From NCBI RefSeq assembly GCF_032854445.1, contig NC_088302.1:21465788-21525787 (forward strand): a stretch of DNA of 60,000 nt, read 5' to 3'. The notes beneath the pieces were generated by a model. The model saw nothing but the letters and a program-made list of their open reading frames with translations. It was not told the DNA's origin and did not search any database. The stretch comes from Liolophura sinensis (taxonomy: Eukaryota > Mollusca > Polyplacophora > Chitonida > Chitonidae). Each line of letters begins with the position of its first letter. Position 1 is the stretch's first letter. Position numbers and translations under genes: made by a program. This document shows, in pieces, positions 24,061-35,490 of the stretch.

Positions 24061-25370
24061 TGCTGTATCTTAGGTATACCAATCCAGGTGTTATTGACTA
24101 TTTAAGCCTGTCTGAAAAAATTGAAATAGACGTGTAGCTTAATTGTTGACGCTTTTGCCTGGAGAACTACGGGTCAACAAAGAACATTGTAACAATTTAT
24201 CCAGAATTCAACATTAAATTTAAAAAGGTTGGTGTAGATTGATTAATACAAGCATTTAACTCGTATGGAGGAGAATCAGTGGAAAGAAACATACATGTTT
24301 TTACTGGGCCTTGGTAATAAACTTGCCGGCTTATTCGCGTTGGCTTGCTTTAGATTACAATCAATGTCACTCACATGTATACATAAACTTTTTGATCAGG
24401 CCTTTGGTTCAGGAAAAAGGTGTGCGTCTGATTTAGGGGAATTGTCAGTAACGCGCCAAAGTTGGTGGTTACAACGGTTTCTTATCTTTCCTTCACTGAT
24501 GAATCTTGCAACCCGTCCTGAGTGAAATGATCTTGGAATGACGATAAACCATAATGAAACCAATAACTCAACACTGATGAGTGCATATATTGTACAAATA
24601 TATTAATTATTCTGCTTTTTGGGCTAAATAGAACTGCAACGTCACTAAATTAGAAAAAAAAGATTGTGTTTGGAGACAAATTTTTGTCAAATTACACTGT
24701 AGATGATTTGCCCTTCCATGGGAGAATTGTATATATTAATATATGCTACTTCCATATGGTTACTGAAAATTAAAACAACCTACATAAACCTGTGTAATTT
24801 TGGCACATTGTCAGTTTGGAAAAACAGGTACATATATAACTTCGTGACACTATATCATGTGATCTGGAAAAGCAAAATCTTTGAGAAATAATCAAAATTC
24901 ACAACCTTACGACAATTGCCATGGCTGAATGGATGCACAAAATACAAAACCGACGTTGCAGAAAAACTATTTAAAAAAAAGACCATTATTTCAGTACATG
25001 TGGCATGAACATTTGAAAACATACTGCAAAAACCGCCTACGCTAAATAATTCTCATAAAAAAAGAAAGGAAAACAATAAAATGAACTATATGTTAAACTC
25101 CATGAAACATGTCCAGGTGGTTGCATTTATTTTAAAGATTATTTTGAGCCGAGCAAAACGCATGAGAAAAATTGCACTCTGTGTAGACGTATACATTAGC
25201 CACAATAAGTGCACAGTACGTTTATCTCATGTAAATATATTTATTTAAAACTGCATAAAGCAGCCGTTATAAATGCGTTGTTAGAAAATTGCAGTTTACC
25301 ATGTTTAGTTTATCGAGAAAATATATTTGCAATAGTGTGATGTTTTATTCGGCGCTGGGGCCTGTCTGTG
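24061..25370. other. Intergenic, nothing recognised
   Basis: AT-rich sequence. The longest frames (86 and 62 codons) show no family features. Confidence 0.55.
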
Positions 25371-25460
25371 TTACAATGTATATAATTTCCGGAACCCAAA
25401 AAGTGTGGTGGGGGGAGGGGGGGGGAAGATATGCTGCCCCCCACCCAACCTCCGCTGCCT

Positions 25461-25545
25461 AAAAATGGAAGGTAGTCGTTTGTGATCATCAGAGGGATAA
25501 TGCATGTTCGCTGTAAAGTCTACCGGTCAACTACCTTCCATTTTT
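25461..25545. repeat. 16-bp perfect inverted repeat
   Basis: AAAAATGGAAGGTAGT at 25,461-25,476 and its exact complement at 25,530-25,545 enclose 53 bases. A G-run/C-run pair (25,410-25,445) lies just before it. Confidence 0.85.
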
Positions 25546-25547
25546 TG

Positions 25548-25660
25548 TGGAAGGCCTGTTGGTCGAGTGGTCTAGACGGTTGACATGTATTGCTGGTGGT
25601 TAGGTGCCTGACTCTGAGGTCGTTGGTTCGAAACCCGCAGTGGTGTCAACCAAATTTCAG
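25548..25660 (+). mobile_element. tRNA-like sequence (SINE head or tRNA pseudogene)
   Basis: TGGTCGAGTGGTCTAGACGG resembles box A and GGTTCGAAACCC is a near-perfect box B. The acceptor stem does not pair and the spacing is too long for a tRNA, so this is read as a tRNA-derived repeat, with a V-SINE-type head as one possibility. Confidence 0.5.
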
Positions 25661-25769
25661 CACTAGAATCTGTGATATATTCAGGAAGTGTAATCCCTAT
25701 TAACGATAATACTGTTACTTATTCCACTTTCTAAATAACATCTATACCTACCTTACATACATACTAAAA

Positions 25770-26360
25770 GGCCTAGGTGAGGTCGTGCTTTAGAAGTGTG
25801 AATGAGTTTGCCTCAGAAAAAGGGGGCATGGGTGACGTAACACTGTAAATCTAGCAACACTGACACCCATTTGGTGTAGAGAAAGGATCCACATGGTGTA
25901 AAAAGTTTGCCTCAGTAGTGGGAGACCTATAGGTGGTCACGCCGTAAATGTGGCATTACTGGGACACATCTTGTATAGATAAGTGTAAAAAGTATCAAAA
26001 AGGCGAAGGCCTTGGTAACGAAGCACAGACAGTGTAGGAAAAATGGGACCCATCTGTTTTCAAGAAGTGTATCGTGTTTGCTTTAATAGGGGAAGGCTTA
26101 GGTGTCATAAAGCAGTAAATGTGGCACTTGGTCCCATTTAATGTAGTGACCGGAGGCCTATATGTTACGTAGCCTGTGTATGTAACAACACAAGGACCGA
26201 ACTGTTGTAAAGAAGTGTAAAGGACATGTGTCAAAAAAGGGAAGGCCCAGGTAATCAGGTAATGCTGTGAATGTGGCAACACTTGAACCTCTCTGGTGTA
26301 GAGCGGTGTAAAGAGTTAGCCTCAAATGTGCATGAGTGGGGGGGACCTACCTGTGCCATC
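25770..26360. repeat. Degenerate tandem repeat, about 100 bp
   Basis: Variants of GTAAATGTGGCAACACT, followed by TGGGACCCAT and GTGTAGA, then GTGTAAAAAGTTTGCCTC, recur five to six times with many changes and indels. Confidence 0.7.
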
Positions 26361-26647
26361 TCATTACTGGTACCCGTACATGTTATGCATTTCTTTGACA
26401 ACTGATATTCTAGTATAATGAATACTGATTTCACTCAGTCGCCTAAAACATACTGCCCCTTTCCTTGAAAATTATTGACCGCTTCTCTTTGCATGAATCC
26501 GTCCTATTTTCGTACTTTAGTTCTTGCTTAGTTCTTTGGTGGTTTGTGTTATACTTCGTTTTGGGAATTGGTCTTGTGATTGTTTACCTGGAACGTCCTT
26601 ATTCGTTGACGGCTGGTGTACGAATGTCTGTTTCGACACAAAGATGA

Positions 26648-26968
26648 ATGGCCTCGATAGTTCAGTTGGTAGTACGTTCGGTTCGAGGGCGGTCCCTAGA
26701 CCCAGGGTCAAACCTTGATCGGGTCACACGACGTTCAGCAGCGACTGTTTGACCTGTATCAGTATAATGACTCGGGCGGGGCGGCTTACTTGCCTTCGGT
26801 AAATCTTCTCTGTGAAGCAACATTAGATAAAAGAGCGGTGGAAAACCGCTCTGCAGCAAGGAGGAACATTGCACGTACATGAACTCTAAAGACTCCTTCG
26901 TCGTCATATGACTGAAAAATTGTTAAGTGCAACGTTAAACCCTAGGTAGGCCTACTCACTCACTCACA
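26648..26968 (+). mobile_element. SINE-B, apparently full length
   Basis: Box A TAGTTCAGTTGGTAGTACG, box B-like GGGTCAAACCTTGATCGGG, then a body ending TTGTTAAGTGCAACGTTAAA and a CTCACTCACTCAC tail. This is a second tRNA-derived SINE family, distinct from SINE-A in body and tail. Confidence 0.75.
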
Positions 26969-27079
26969 AGAGGACAGACAAAATACTGGTTGGCTGGTGC
27001 AAGTATATTGTGATTAGTTGATGCACTGTGCAGTGTCTCTCCGTGACATTATAGTGAGGCAGCACTTTAAACATATAAA

Positions 27080-28210
27080 CCCAGCAAGTATCAGCGAAAT
27101 TATGTCATACAAGTTTCACGAGAATTAAGTCTGTCTCACAACTTTAGGTCAGTTGCACAACTGACACGACAATGAGGCTTGTTCCACAAATTTCACGAGA
27201 ATCAGGTCTGTTCCACAACCTACACGAGAATTAGGTTAGTTCCACAATTGACAGGAGAATTACACGCATGTTTATTCCACAACCTACACAAGAATTAGGC
27301 CAGTCCCATGACCGACCCGAGATTAGGCCTGTTCCTCAACAAGAATTAGGTCTGCTCCACAACTAGCAGGAGAATTAGGTCGGTCCCACATCTAACACGC
27401 GTATTAGATCTTTTCTACAACTGACGCAAGAATTATATCTTTTCTCCAACCTACATGTACGTCCCACATTTGAAACAGGAATTATGTCCACAGGTAACAT
27501 TTTAAGAATTAAGCCGACCCCAAAATTAACATTTGTGGGGAATTCTGGCACACGTTATGGAGTAGATATGGCTTAAAACAAATACCAGAGTTAGATCTGG
27601 CCAGCCTTCTAACCTGAGACTTATATCTATGTGTTCATCATTATCATTAAAGATTAAATCTAACTGTCCCACGACAAACAGGGGAATTAGATCTGTCTGA
27701 TCACGACTGTAGATGAGTAGCCTGTATGTCCAACAACTATCACCGGAATTAGGCCTGTCCCACGGCAAAAGGGGGATGGTCTGTCCCACCCCATTTAGGC
27801 GAGTCATAATTAACTCAAGAATTACATGTATAGGTGGACCACATATAGCTATCATTATAAGGAGTGAAGTTTTCTTACAGCTAGGAGAATTTGGTCTGCC
27901 GCACAACTAACTCGAGAATTTGGTCTTTCGCACAACTAACTCGAGATTTGGTCTGCCGCACAACTAACTCGAGATTTGGTCTGCCGCACAACTAACTCGA
28001 GATTTAGTCGGCCCCAAAACTAACTCGTGTTTTGATCGGCCCCACAACTAACCCGAGATTTGGTCGGCCTCACAACAAACAAGGGATTTGGTGTGTTCCA
28101 CAACTATTACAAATATCAGGACGGCTGCAAAACAAGCTCGAGAATTCGGTCGGCTGCAGAACAGACACCAGATTTGGTCCGCTGCACAATTAAATCAAGA
28201 ATTTTGTCTA
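27080..28210. repeat. Degenerate minisatellite, 28-35 bp
   Basis: CACAACTAACTCGAG with TTTGGTCTGCCG recurs. Between about 27,900 and 28,020 the units are nearly identical at 28-29 bp; outward on both sides they decay and lengthen. Confidence 0.88.
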
Positions 28211-28927
28211 AAATTTATCAATAAATAAAGAAATACCACCTTACTGAATATAAAACAGTTATGACCCGAAGACATATTAATTTATACTGGCCTATCATGT
28301 TATAAAGTCTACCAGTACAGACATAAAACCAGATTGTGGCCAAAATTCACACTTTGACTTATTTCTGTTTCTTTTATTCCTATATTAATATTGTTGTATG
28401 GCCTACATAAATCGCCTGATTTAACAGCAGACGACTGCATTGTCAGTGCAAATAAGTATAGTGTACTTTGGAATAACACATAAACAGAATATTCATATCG
28501 TTGAAAGAGGTATTTACAATGTAAGTAATAGAACGGTATATATATACTACCAACCCCGAGCGCTGTGAAGAAGTGTGAGTTTCTAACTAACTGAATCTGT
28601 CCCACTTTTATTCAAGATTTCTCTATTCGCGGAATGTTATTCTATCTACATGAAATGTATATACACATACTGCTGTTCACCAAATTGAACTACTTATATA
28701 CGTGAATCTGCTCTCTGGTAAGGCGTTTACTGCTTGCCTAATCTTTCATATACAGTGCTCCCCCACCTCAATATTTCACACTGTCACGGCTTCGTACTTA
28801 CACGGTAGCATTTGCTCCGCCTTAAATTATTCTTATCTTTCATTCAAAAGATTTCCCATTTTGTTTGAACGGTTATATTTGTTAAAGTGCGCCCCGTTGA
28901 ATGCTTCTTTCGTGTAAGTACCGGTAC
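28211..28927. other. Intergenic, nothing recognised
   Basis: AT-rich unique sequence; frames of 71 and 98 codons on opposite strands have no recognisable domain. Confidence 0.5.
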
Positions 28928-28939
28928 TCAAAATGTTGC

Positions 28940-29171
28940 AGACCGAGGGGTTTGCGCGGCGCAATGACCGAAGAGCGACTGGTGCGGTCGCTGTGAGTTC
29001 ATGCTGGCTTCCTCTCCGGCCGTTCGTGGGAAGGTCTCCAGCAACCTGCAGATGGTCGTGGTTTTCCAACGGGCTCTGCCCGGTTTCCTTCCAACACAAT
29101 GCGGGCCGCCTTTGTATAAGTGAAATATTCTTGAGAACTGCGCAAAACACCTATCAAAATAAATAAATAAA
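28940..29171 (+). mobile_element. SINE-A with target duplication
   Basis: Diverged head (GCGGCGCAATGACC), GTCGCTGTGAGTTCATGCTG with part of box B deleted, GGTCGTGGTTTTCC core and AAAACACCTATCAAAATAAA tail. TCAAAATGTTGC at 28,928-28,939 is repeated exactly at 29,172-29,183. Confidence 0.92.
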
Positions 29172-29540
29172 TCAAAATGTTGCTCTGAATTAAATTGTCG
29201 AATTTTAACTGAAGTTTGCATTAATTTGTCTGGTTTTAAAAATGCCCGTATATTTTTGTTTCATTTTGTGTTGCTCCATATATTATGCGTTGAATACATT
29301 TACATATATACATATTTAGAATGTTGCATCCCGTGGAATGGTTTCACAATGGCAGAGCTCCTCAACTCCTGTTGGCTTTGTTAGTTACGTTCGTATTTCT
29401 TCGTGTGTATGAAACGTTGCTTGGAATGCAGTGCTTTCCCAGTGACATGCATGCTCATATTTTAGCAGTTGTGGTGCTCTCCCTTGAACCCTTCTTTGAT
29501 GTGGTCAAAATGTTTTTCACCGTGGAACGTTTTCACCGCG

Positions 29541-29642
29541 GCCGTGGTGTTTCCCCCGGGCTCTCACCGCTTTCCCCCCGATCATAATTCTGGCCTTCGT
29601 CGTAGAAGTGACACATTCTGGAAAACTAATCAAATAAATAGA
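29541..29642 (+). mobile_element. Degraded SINE-A tail
   Basis: GCCGTGGTGTTTCCCCCGGG, CGATCATAATTCTGGCC, CGTCGTAGAAGTGA and AACTAATCAAATAAATAG. Confidence 0.65.
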
Positions 29643-29759
29643 AAAGTCTCTAAATTTTAAGGTATTCTTAATTTTGTTGCTCTCGATGCCCTGAATATTT
29701 CTCTCATATAGGCCTACATGTTCAGAGTATTGCTCACCCTGGAATGATTACAGAATGCA

Positions 29760-30560
29760 TGCGTTGTAATGCTTTCGTATGCTTTCACAGTGACATGTTA
29801 ATGCTATTAATAGTCCAATGCTTTCACAGTGACATTGTGATGCTGTTCACAGTCCAATGCTTTCACAGTGATATTGTAATGCTGTTAATAGTCCAATGCT
29901 TTCACAGTGACATTGTAATGATGTTCACAGTCCAATTCTTTCACAGTGGCATTGTAATGCTGTTGTCAGTCAAATTCTGTCACAGTGACATTGTACTGCT
30001 GTTAATAGTCCAATGCTTTTACAATGACATTGTAATGCTCCTCTCAGTCGAATGCTTTTACAGTGATATTGTAATGCTCCTCAGAGTTCAATGCTTTCAC
30101 AGGGACATTGTAATGCTCATCACAGTCGAATGCTTTCACAGTGACATTGTAATGCTGTTAATAGTCCAATGCTTTCATAGTGACATTGTAATGATGTTCA
30201 CAGTCCAATTCTTTCACAGTGGCATTGTAATGCTGTTCTCAGTGAAATTCTTTCACAGTGACATTGTAGTGCTATTCACAGTCGAATGTTTTCACAGTGA
30301 CATTGTACCGCTGTTAATAGTCCAATGCTTTTACAATGATATTGTAATGCTCCTCGCAGTCGAAAGCTTTCACAATGACATTGTAATGCTCCTCACAGTC
30401 GGATGCTTTCACAGTGACATTGTAGTGCTGTTAACAGTCCAATGCTTTTACAATGACATTGCAATGCTCCTCTCAGTCGAATGCTTTCACAGTGACATTG
30501 TAATGCTCCTCACAGTCGAATGCTTTCACAGTGACATTGTAATGCTGTTCACAGTCGAAC
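29760..30560. repeat. 39-bp minisatellite, block 1, about 20 units
   Basis: The unit is TGCTTTCACAGTGACATTG plus TAATGCTGTTCACAGTCGAA. Because 39 is 13 codons, one frame stays open through the block and reads CFHSDIVMLLTVE-like peptides. Point changes are mostly shared between neighbouring units, as in a decaying satellite. Confidence 0.95.
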
Positions 30561-30574
30561 AAAGTTTGTACAAA

Positions 30575-30904
30575 GGCGAACAATGTCTCCTTTCACTCCG
30601 CCTTTACGTCAAAAGGGATAATTTCAATTTTGATATTGTAAATTATCTTTATTATTTGCATAGCAATATACCAAAGGGTCCTGTATATTGCGTATACATA
30701 TCTCGCCTTGTAGCATTTGCCAGATCTTGCGTTAATTGTGATGACTTTAATCTGCGTCACAAGTTGCTAGTTCCAAAACTAGTTTGTCAAGGATACTCCA
30801 TCAAACGCCTTCATTCTAAGTTTCTCAAATTTTACAATGATTATAACACTCCCGATGGCAGGTATGGACAGAGCGTTCAGAATCTCTGGCGATCTGCATT
30901 GTGA
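30575..30904 (+). pseudogene. Reverse-transcriptase C-terminal fragment
   Basis: After the satellite block the same frame reads YVKRDNFNFDIVNY, GPVYCVYISRLVAFARSC, DDFNLRHKLL and GYSIKRLHSKFLKFY. This pattern (x-Y-I-S-x-L-V-x-F-A-R then D-F-x-x-R then K-x-F-Y) is familiar from the C-terminal end of reverse transcriptases of retrotransposons in marine invertebrates and fish. The catalytic fingers and the YxDD region are absent, so it is a dead fragment. The clade is not determined. Confidence 0.75.
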
Positions 30905-31380
30905 TAAACCACACAGACGGCGCTGTTATCCTTATGTACATACCTATCGGCGCTTATGCCTATTTAGGTCTGTAACGCTCGTCATTTTCGAACTGTATTC
31001 AATACCGCTTAACCCGGTGCTAGGGACCGTAAAGGCAGCCATGCTCATTACATCTGCATGATGCCTTTATGAACAGTTGCAATCAAAGCGCGACTGAGAT
31101 ACCTTGTTTAATTGTTATTTGACCTGGAACTCATTCATGGACTACGAACTTGAACTTTGATATGGAATTCATGCCTGGAATATCCACTGTCTGCCCGGCA
31201 TCATTGAAAACTGATCACCGCTTCTCTCTTGTGTGTTACCGGTTTTATTTCCTATTTGTATAATTTCTTACATACCTTTGTCTTTAGGAGCTAATATTAA
31301 ACGTTGTATTGGAAACGGATCTTGCGATTATCGACTTGAAACGCCCTTTACGGACTACGAATGGTATACGAATGTCGGAC
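30905..31380. other. Spacer after the reverse-transcriptase fragment
   Basis: Unique sequence that may be the 3' end of the same dead element; no tail or target duplication could be fixed. Confidence 0.45.
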
Positions 31381-31384
31381 ATGA

Positions 31385-31897
31385 CGCTTATATTGTAATG
31401 CTGTTCACAGTCCAATTCTTCCACAGTGACATTGTAACGCTGTTCATAGTCGAATGCTTTCACAGTGACACTGTAATGCTGTTCACAGTCCAATGCATTC
31501 ACGGTGACATTGTACTGCTGTTCACAGTCCTATTCTTTCGCATTGACATTGTAATGCTGTTAACAGTCGAATGCTTTCACAGTGACATTGTAATGCTGTT
31601 CACAGTGGAATGCTTTTACAGTGACATTGTCATGCTATTAATAGTCCAATGCTTTCGCACTGACATTGTAATGCTGTTCACAGCCCAATGCTTCACAGCG
31701 ACATTGTAATGTTGTTCACAGTCGAATGTTTTCACAGTGATATTGTAATGCTCACAGTCCATGCTTTCACGGTGACATTGTAATGCTGTTCACGGTCGAA
31801 TGCTTTTACCGTGGCATTGTAATGATGTTGACCGTCGAATGCTTTTATAGTGACATTGTAATGCTGTGGACAGCCCAATGCTTTCACATTGATCTCC
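31385..31897. repeat. 39-bp minisatellite, block 2, about 13 units
   Basis: The same unit as block 1, with a few short units (near 31,690 and 31,750) that break the frame. Confidence 0.94.
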
Positions 31898-32219
31898 GAC
31901 GAATTTCAGGCTGTGGCTTTAAGTCAGGGAGGGGTGCCAGGTATACCTGGCGAATCACCGGCTGACCTGGCTACCCACAAACGTTGCATTCATCATATGA
32001 GTGGAATATTCTTGAGTATTCAAACCACCATTGATATACATGTATATGCAGATGTGTCACAGACTACTATAATCTGGGATTAAGATATACCGTCCGTTTG
32101 TCTTAATTCCAGCTACTCAGTGACTGGGGCTATAGTGGTGTCCGGCTAAACTTCTCACTTAATAATTATACTTGAAATATTCTTCAATTTTCTTGGCGTT
32201 TACTTCCAAGGCTGTTCTC

Positions 32220-33500
32220 CACTGATTGCTTTCACTTGGAACGTTCCTTAATCCCATAAGAATGCGTTGTTTTTCCCAGACTGGCTGTTTAAGGTTGCTC
32301 CATTCTTGTCGATCTTACTTACATGGTTATTCTTTAGTGAATCCTTTACTTGCAAACTTTTCAGCCTTCTGTTTTGACCGTTGCTTCCGTGTCAGCTGCT
32401 GTAACGTGAAACGTTACTTTCCACTGGCTGCCTTCACTTGGAAGGCTGCTTTCCATTACCAGTTTTATTTGAATTGTTGCTCCCCACTAATGACTATAAC
32501 CTTTCTTGTCATATTGTTCCATCACTCCGTTCTTACTTGAAACGTTGTCTTCCACTAATTGATTTTACCCTCTACTGACTGATTTTACTTGGATGTTTTT
32601 ACTCAAAGCTGATTGACTTTTCATAGCACGTTGGTTAACACAAACTGGTTTTACCTGAGACGTTGCTCCCCAGCGATTGCTTTCTCTTGGGATGTTGCTC
32701 TCATGTGATTCATTGTATTTGGGGAGTTGTTTCCTTGTGACAGATTTTACTCTAGCCGCTGCTTTCCACTGACTGATTTTACTTGAGACTTTGCTTTCCA
32801 CACGTGGAATTTACTAGCAGGGGACATTGAATAATTTTTCCATTGAATACTTTTTACAGGACACATAGTACCTCACTCATTGATTTCAATTGGGACGTTG
32901 CTGCTCGATGATGTAGTTATTTATTTATTTCATTGGTGTTTTACGCCGTACTCAAGAATATTTCACTTATACGACGGAGACCAGCATTATGATGGGAGGA
33001 AACCGGACAGAACCCGGGGGAAACCCGCGATCATCTGCAAGCTGCTAGCAGACCTTCCCACTTACGGTCGGAGAGGAAGCCAGCATGAGCTGGACTTGAA
33101 CTCACAGCGACCGCATTGGTGAGAGGCTACTGAATCATTGGTCATTGGTCTACTGGGTTTACTTGGAACGTTGCTACATTCTGATTGAGTAGACGTTGCT
33201 CCCTACTCATTCAGTTTACTTGCGACGTTACTTTCCATTCTTAATTTTACTTGGGACGCTGATCCTCATTGATTGAATTTACTTGGAACGTTGCTACATT
33301 CTGATTGAGTAGACGTTGCTTCCCCACTCATTCATTTTACTTGAGTGGCTGCTTTCCATTTATTAGGTTTACTTAGGGCATTGGTTCTCACTGATAGAGT
33401 TTACTTGGGACGTTGCTTTCCGCTGATTTAATTGACTTAGGATGTTGCTTTCCGCTGATTTAGTTTTCTTGGGATGTTGGTCCCCGCTGAATGCTTTCCC
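32220..33500. repeat. Degenerate minisatellite, about 32-33 bp
   Basis: TTTACTTGGGACGTTGCTTT with CCACTGATTGA recurs through the stretch with many changes. A longer segment (TTTACTTGGAACGTTGCTAC plus ATTCTGATTGAGTAGACG) is duplicated at 33,168 and 33,280. A SINE-A copy interrupts it at 32,914. Confidence 0.85.
32914..33131 (-). mobile_element. SINE-A in the minisatellite
   Basis: Inverted: TTATTTATTTATTTC, then complement of CGTAAAACACCAATGA, core, and complement of GTGAGTTCAAGTCCAGCTC (box B) to GAGAGG. Little decay compared with its host array, so it inserted late. Confidence 0.92.
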
Positions 33501-33879
33501 CAAGAATGTCTTCGGCTTGTGGGAGAGTTTAAATGTAGTGACATTGAAATATTTCTTTCAGATTCTAAACAAAGCCATGTCGAAAAAAAAAAAAAGAGTA
33601 CTAAGTAAATTGAAATTCAGGACGATTACCAACCCAGCTCGTGAACACGTGACTCACAAGACTGAAATTACGAAACGACGGAAATCTATCTGCAGGGTTG
33701 TACGACTGTATAGCATGACGTCATTCTAGTTGCGACGGTGTCTAAATATATAAATATATATGTATGTATGTATATATACTTTTTTCCTTATTCATGTAAC
33801 ATTGAAGAACTTATACATACGCAGTGAACAAAGACACAGTTACACACTCATTCAATTAACTTTGACTCCGGCACAGCAA

Positions 33880-34085
33880 GACATCCGAGCACGACTTTGC
33901 CGTGTCTTTTGGGCCCAAATTGTCGGCCGGCTTCACGGTCGCCACAGGGTGTTGAACAGGAAAACAAGCGCGCGTTCGGCCTGGCGGCGGTGACTTGAGT
34001 CGCACCATGCAGCGATCGTGTCGCCTGTGGTGACACTTAGACGCGGCCGGTTAAAAGACGGCAGCGTTAAGACGTGACGTTAACA
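33880..34085. promoter_or_regulatory. CpG-rich island, no gene assigned
   Basis: Dense CpG (CGGCCGGCTTCACGGTCGCC, AAGCGCGCGTTCGGCC, GACGCGGCCGG, GACGTGACG) in an otherwise CpG-poor, AT-rich area. It could be a promoter or first exon of an unrecognised transcript. No TATA box or start codon was assigned. Confidence 0.4.
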
Positions 34086-35020
34086 AGTTATTTGAACAAG
34101 GTAACATCTTAAAAAAAAAATCAGACTAACTAGCTTCCATTAGATTGGAGGGCAGTGTGGATTGGGGGGGGGGGGCACACCCCGGTAACATTATGATACA
34201 CGCATTTTCGACAAGTTCACCAGCCCCTTTACCCTGTGATGTGGCCTCGCCTGCACGAGTGAACGAAATTCACACCACGTATATACAGACGGACGCCCAT
34301 ATCCGGAAAACAATGATTTACGCCTTCAAACACACCCTCTTTGATTAAAACTGCGCGCGCCTAGTTCTGCCTATTTGTGCACACTATATACATTAAACTT
34401 GGCCATCTTTAATTAAACGTGGCGTATATATTTACTGAAAAGAATCTGATGTAACGAAATGCATGTATTTAACTTCCGTAAGCGGTCAGTGTAAAGAAAG
34501 CGGAACCCTCGCTGGCTGAATCGTCTAAATTGTTAATCTCGCGGAGGGATCGAATCAACCTGTCAGAGTCTATGTCGGTGGGGACCCTAAGCTGCAGATC
34601 TGGCGAACTTGTTTTCTTTACCTCCATGTATGGGAAACCTGACCGCCATCGTACACGAGAAAAATTCTGGGAAACCAACCAGAACAATAAATTAATAATA
34701 AAAAAAATAATTAAATAAATAAATAGATGCATGAAATGATCAACCATCTGACGTAAAGCTATTTGATCCAGCTAGCCAAGGGGGGTGTTTCATGCATCAG
34801 GGAGGCAGCATGCAGCAGCGCATAGGCCTATCTATATACGTCGACATTCCAAGGGACTGACCTGTATGAGCTATGTATCAAGACTTGTCGTCGTGAAATG
34901 ATTAAAAATAATGGTAAAACGACGATATCTTCAAACGTGCATGCCGTCAGCCTGGCCTGGTATATGAAGTATATGTTTATTTTCTGTGTATACTCATCAT
35001 ACGTCCTTTGTGTGATTGAT
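34086..35020. other. Intergenic
   Basis: Holds a G-run at 34,165 and a possible SINE tail relative near 34,640-34,700 (GCCATCGTACACGAGAAAAA, TTCTGGGAAACCAACC). No gene recognised. Confidence 0.5.
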
Positions 35021-35063
35021 TGATTGATGGATGGATGGATGGATGGGTGGATGGATGGACTGA
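35010..35063. repeat. (GATT)n/(GATG)n microsatellite
   Basis: TGATTGATTGATTGATGG followed by GATGGATGGATG units. Confidence 0.95.
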
Positions 35064-35379
35064 TGTTTATCCGATGTTCCTCTGGAAAGAATAAATCCCT
35101 CAGGGGTTAATTTCTCCCAAGATAAACATGTTGTTACTTTATTTTCTGAAGTAATACAACTTATTCTTTTTATCTGCTATCGGGTAAAACTGAAACCGAA
35201 ACTGAAGAATTTGTGAAAATAGTAGAATGAAAGACGCTGTTTTGCACGTGTAACGACTCATGGGGAAAAACCACCAGCAGTTTTCAGGTTAATTACTTGG
35301 CCATAATATATTGATAACTGTATTCTGATATTTCCATTGCATTTCAGTTTCACGGACCAGGTTAATCCATCGAGTCTAG

Positions 35380-35480
<101 letters not shown>

Positions 35481-35490
35481 GGCTTATACC

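Noticed and set aside
25548-25650. A tRNA-Ser/Leu gene with long variable arm
   Set aside because: The ends do not pair as an acceptor stem and the insert between the boxes is too irregular; a tRNA-derived repeat fits better.
27900-28030. CRISPR array (also 43,985-44,400)
   Set aside because: Units are head to tail with no unique spacers and the genome is clearly animal; these are minisatellites.
29744-30904. A 386-codon protein-coding gene
   Set aside because: Most of it is the 39-bp minisatellite, open because 39 is divisible by three; the end is a dead reverse-transcriptase fragment. Kept as repeat plus pseudogene.
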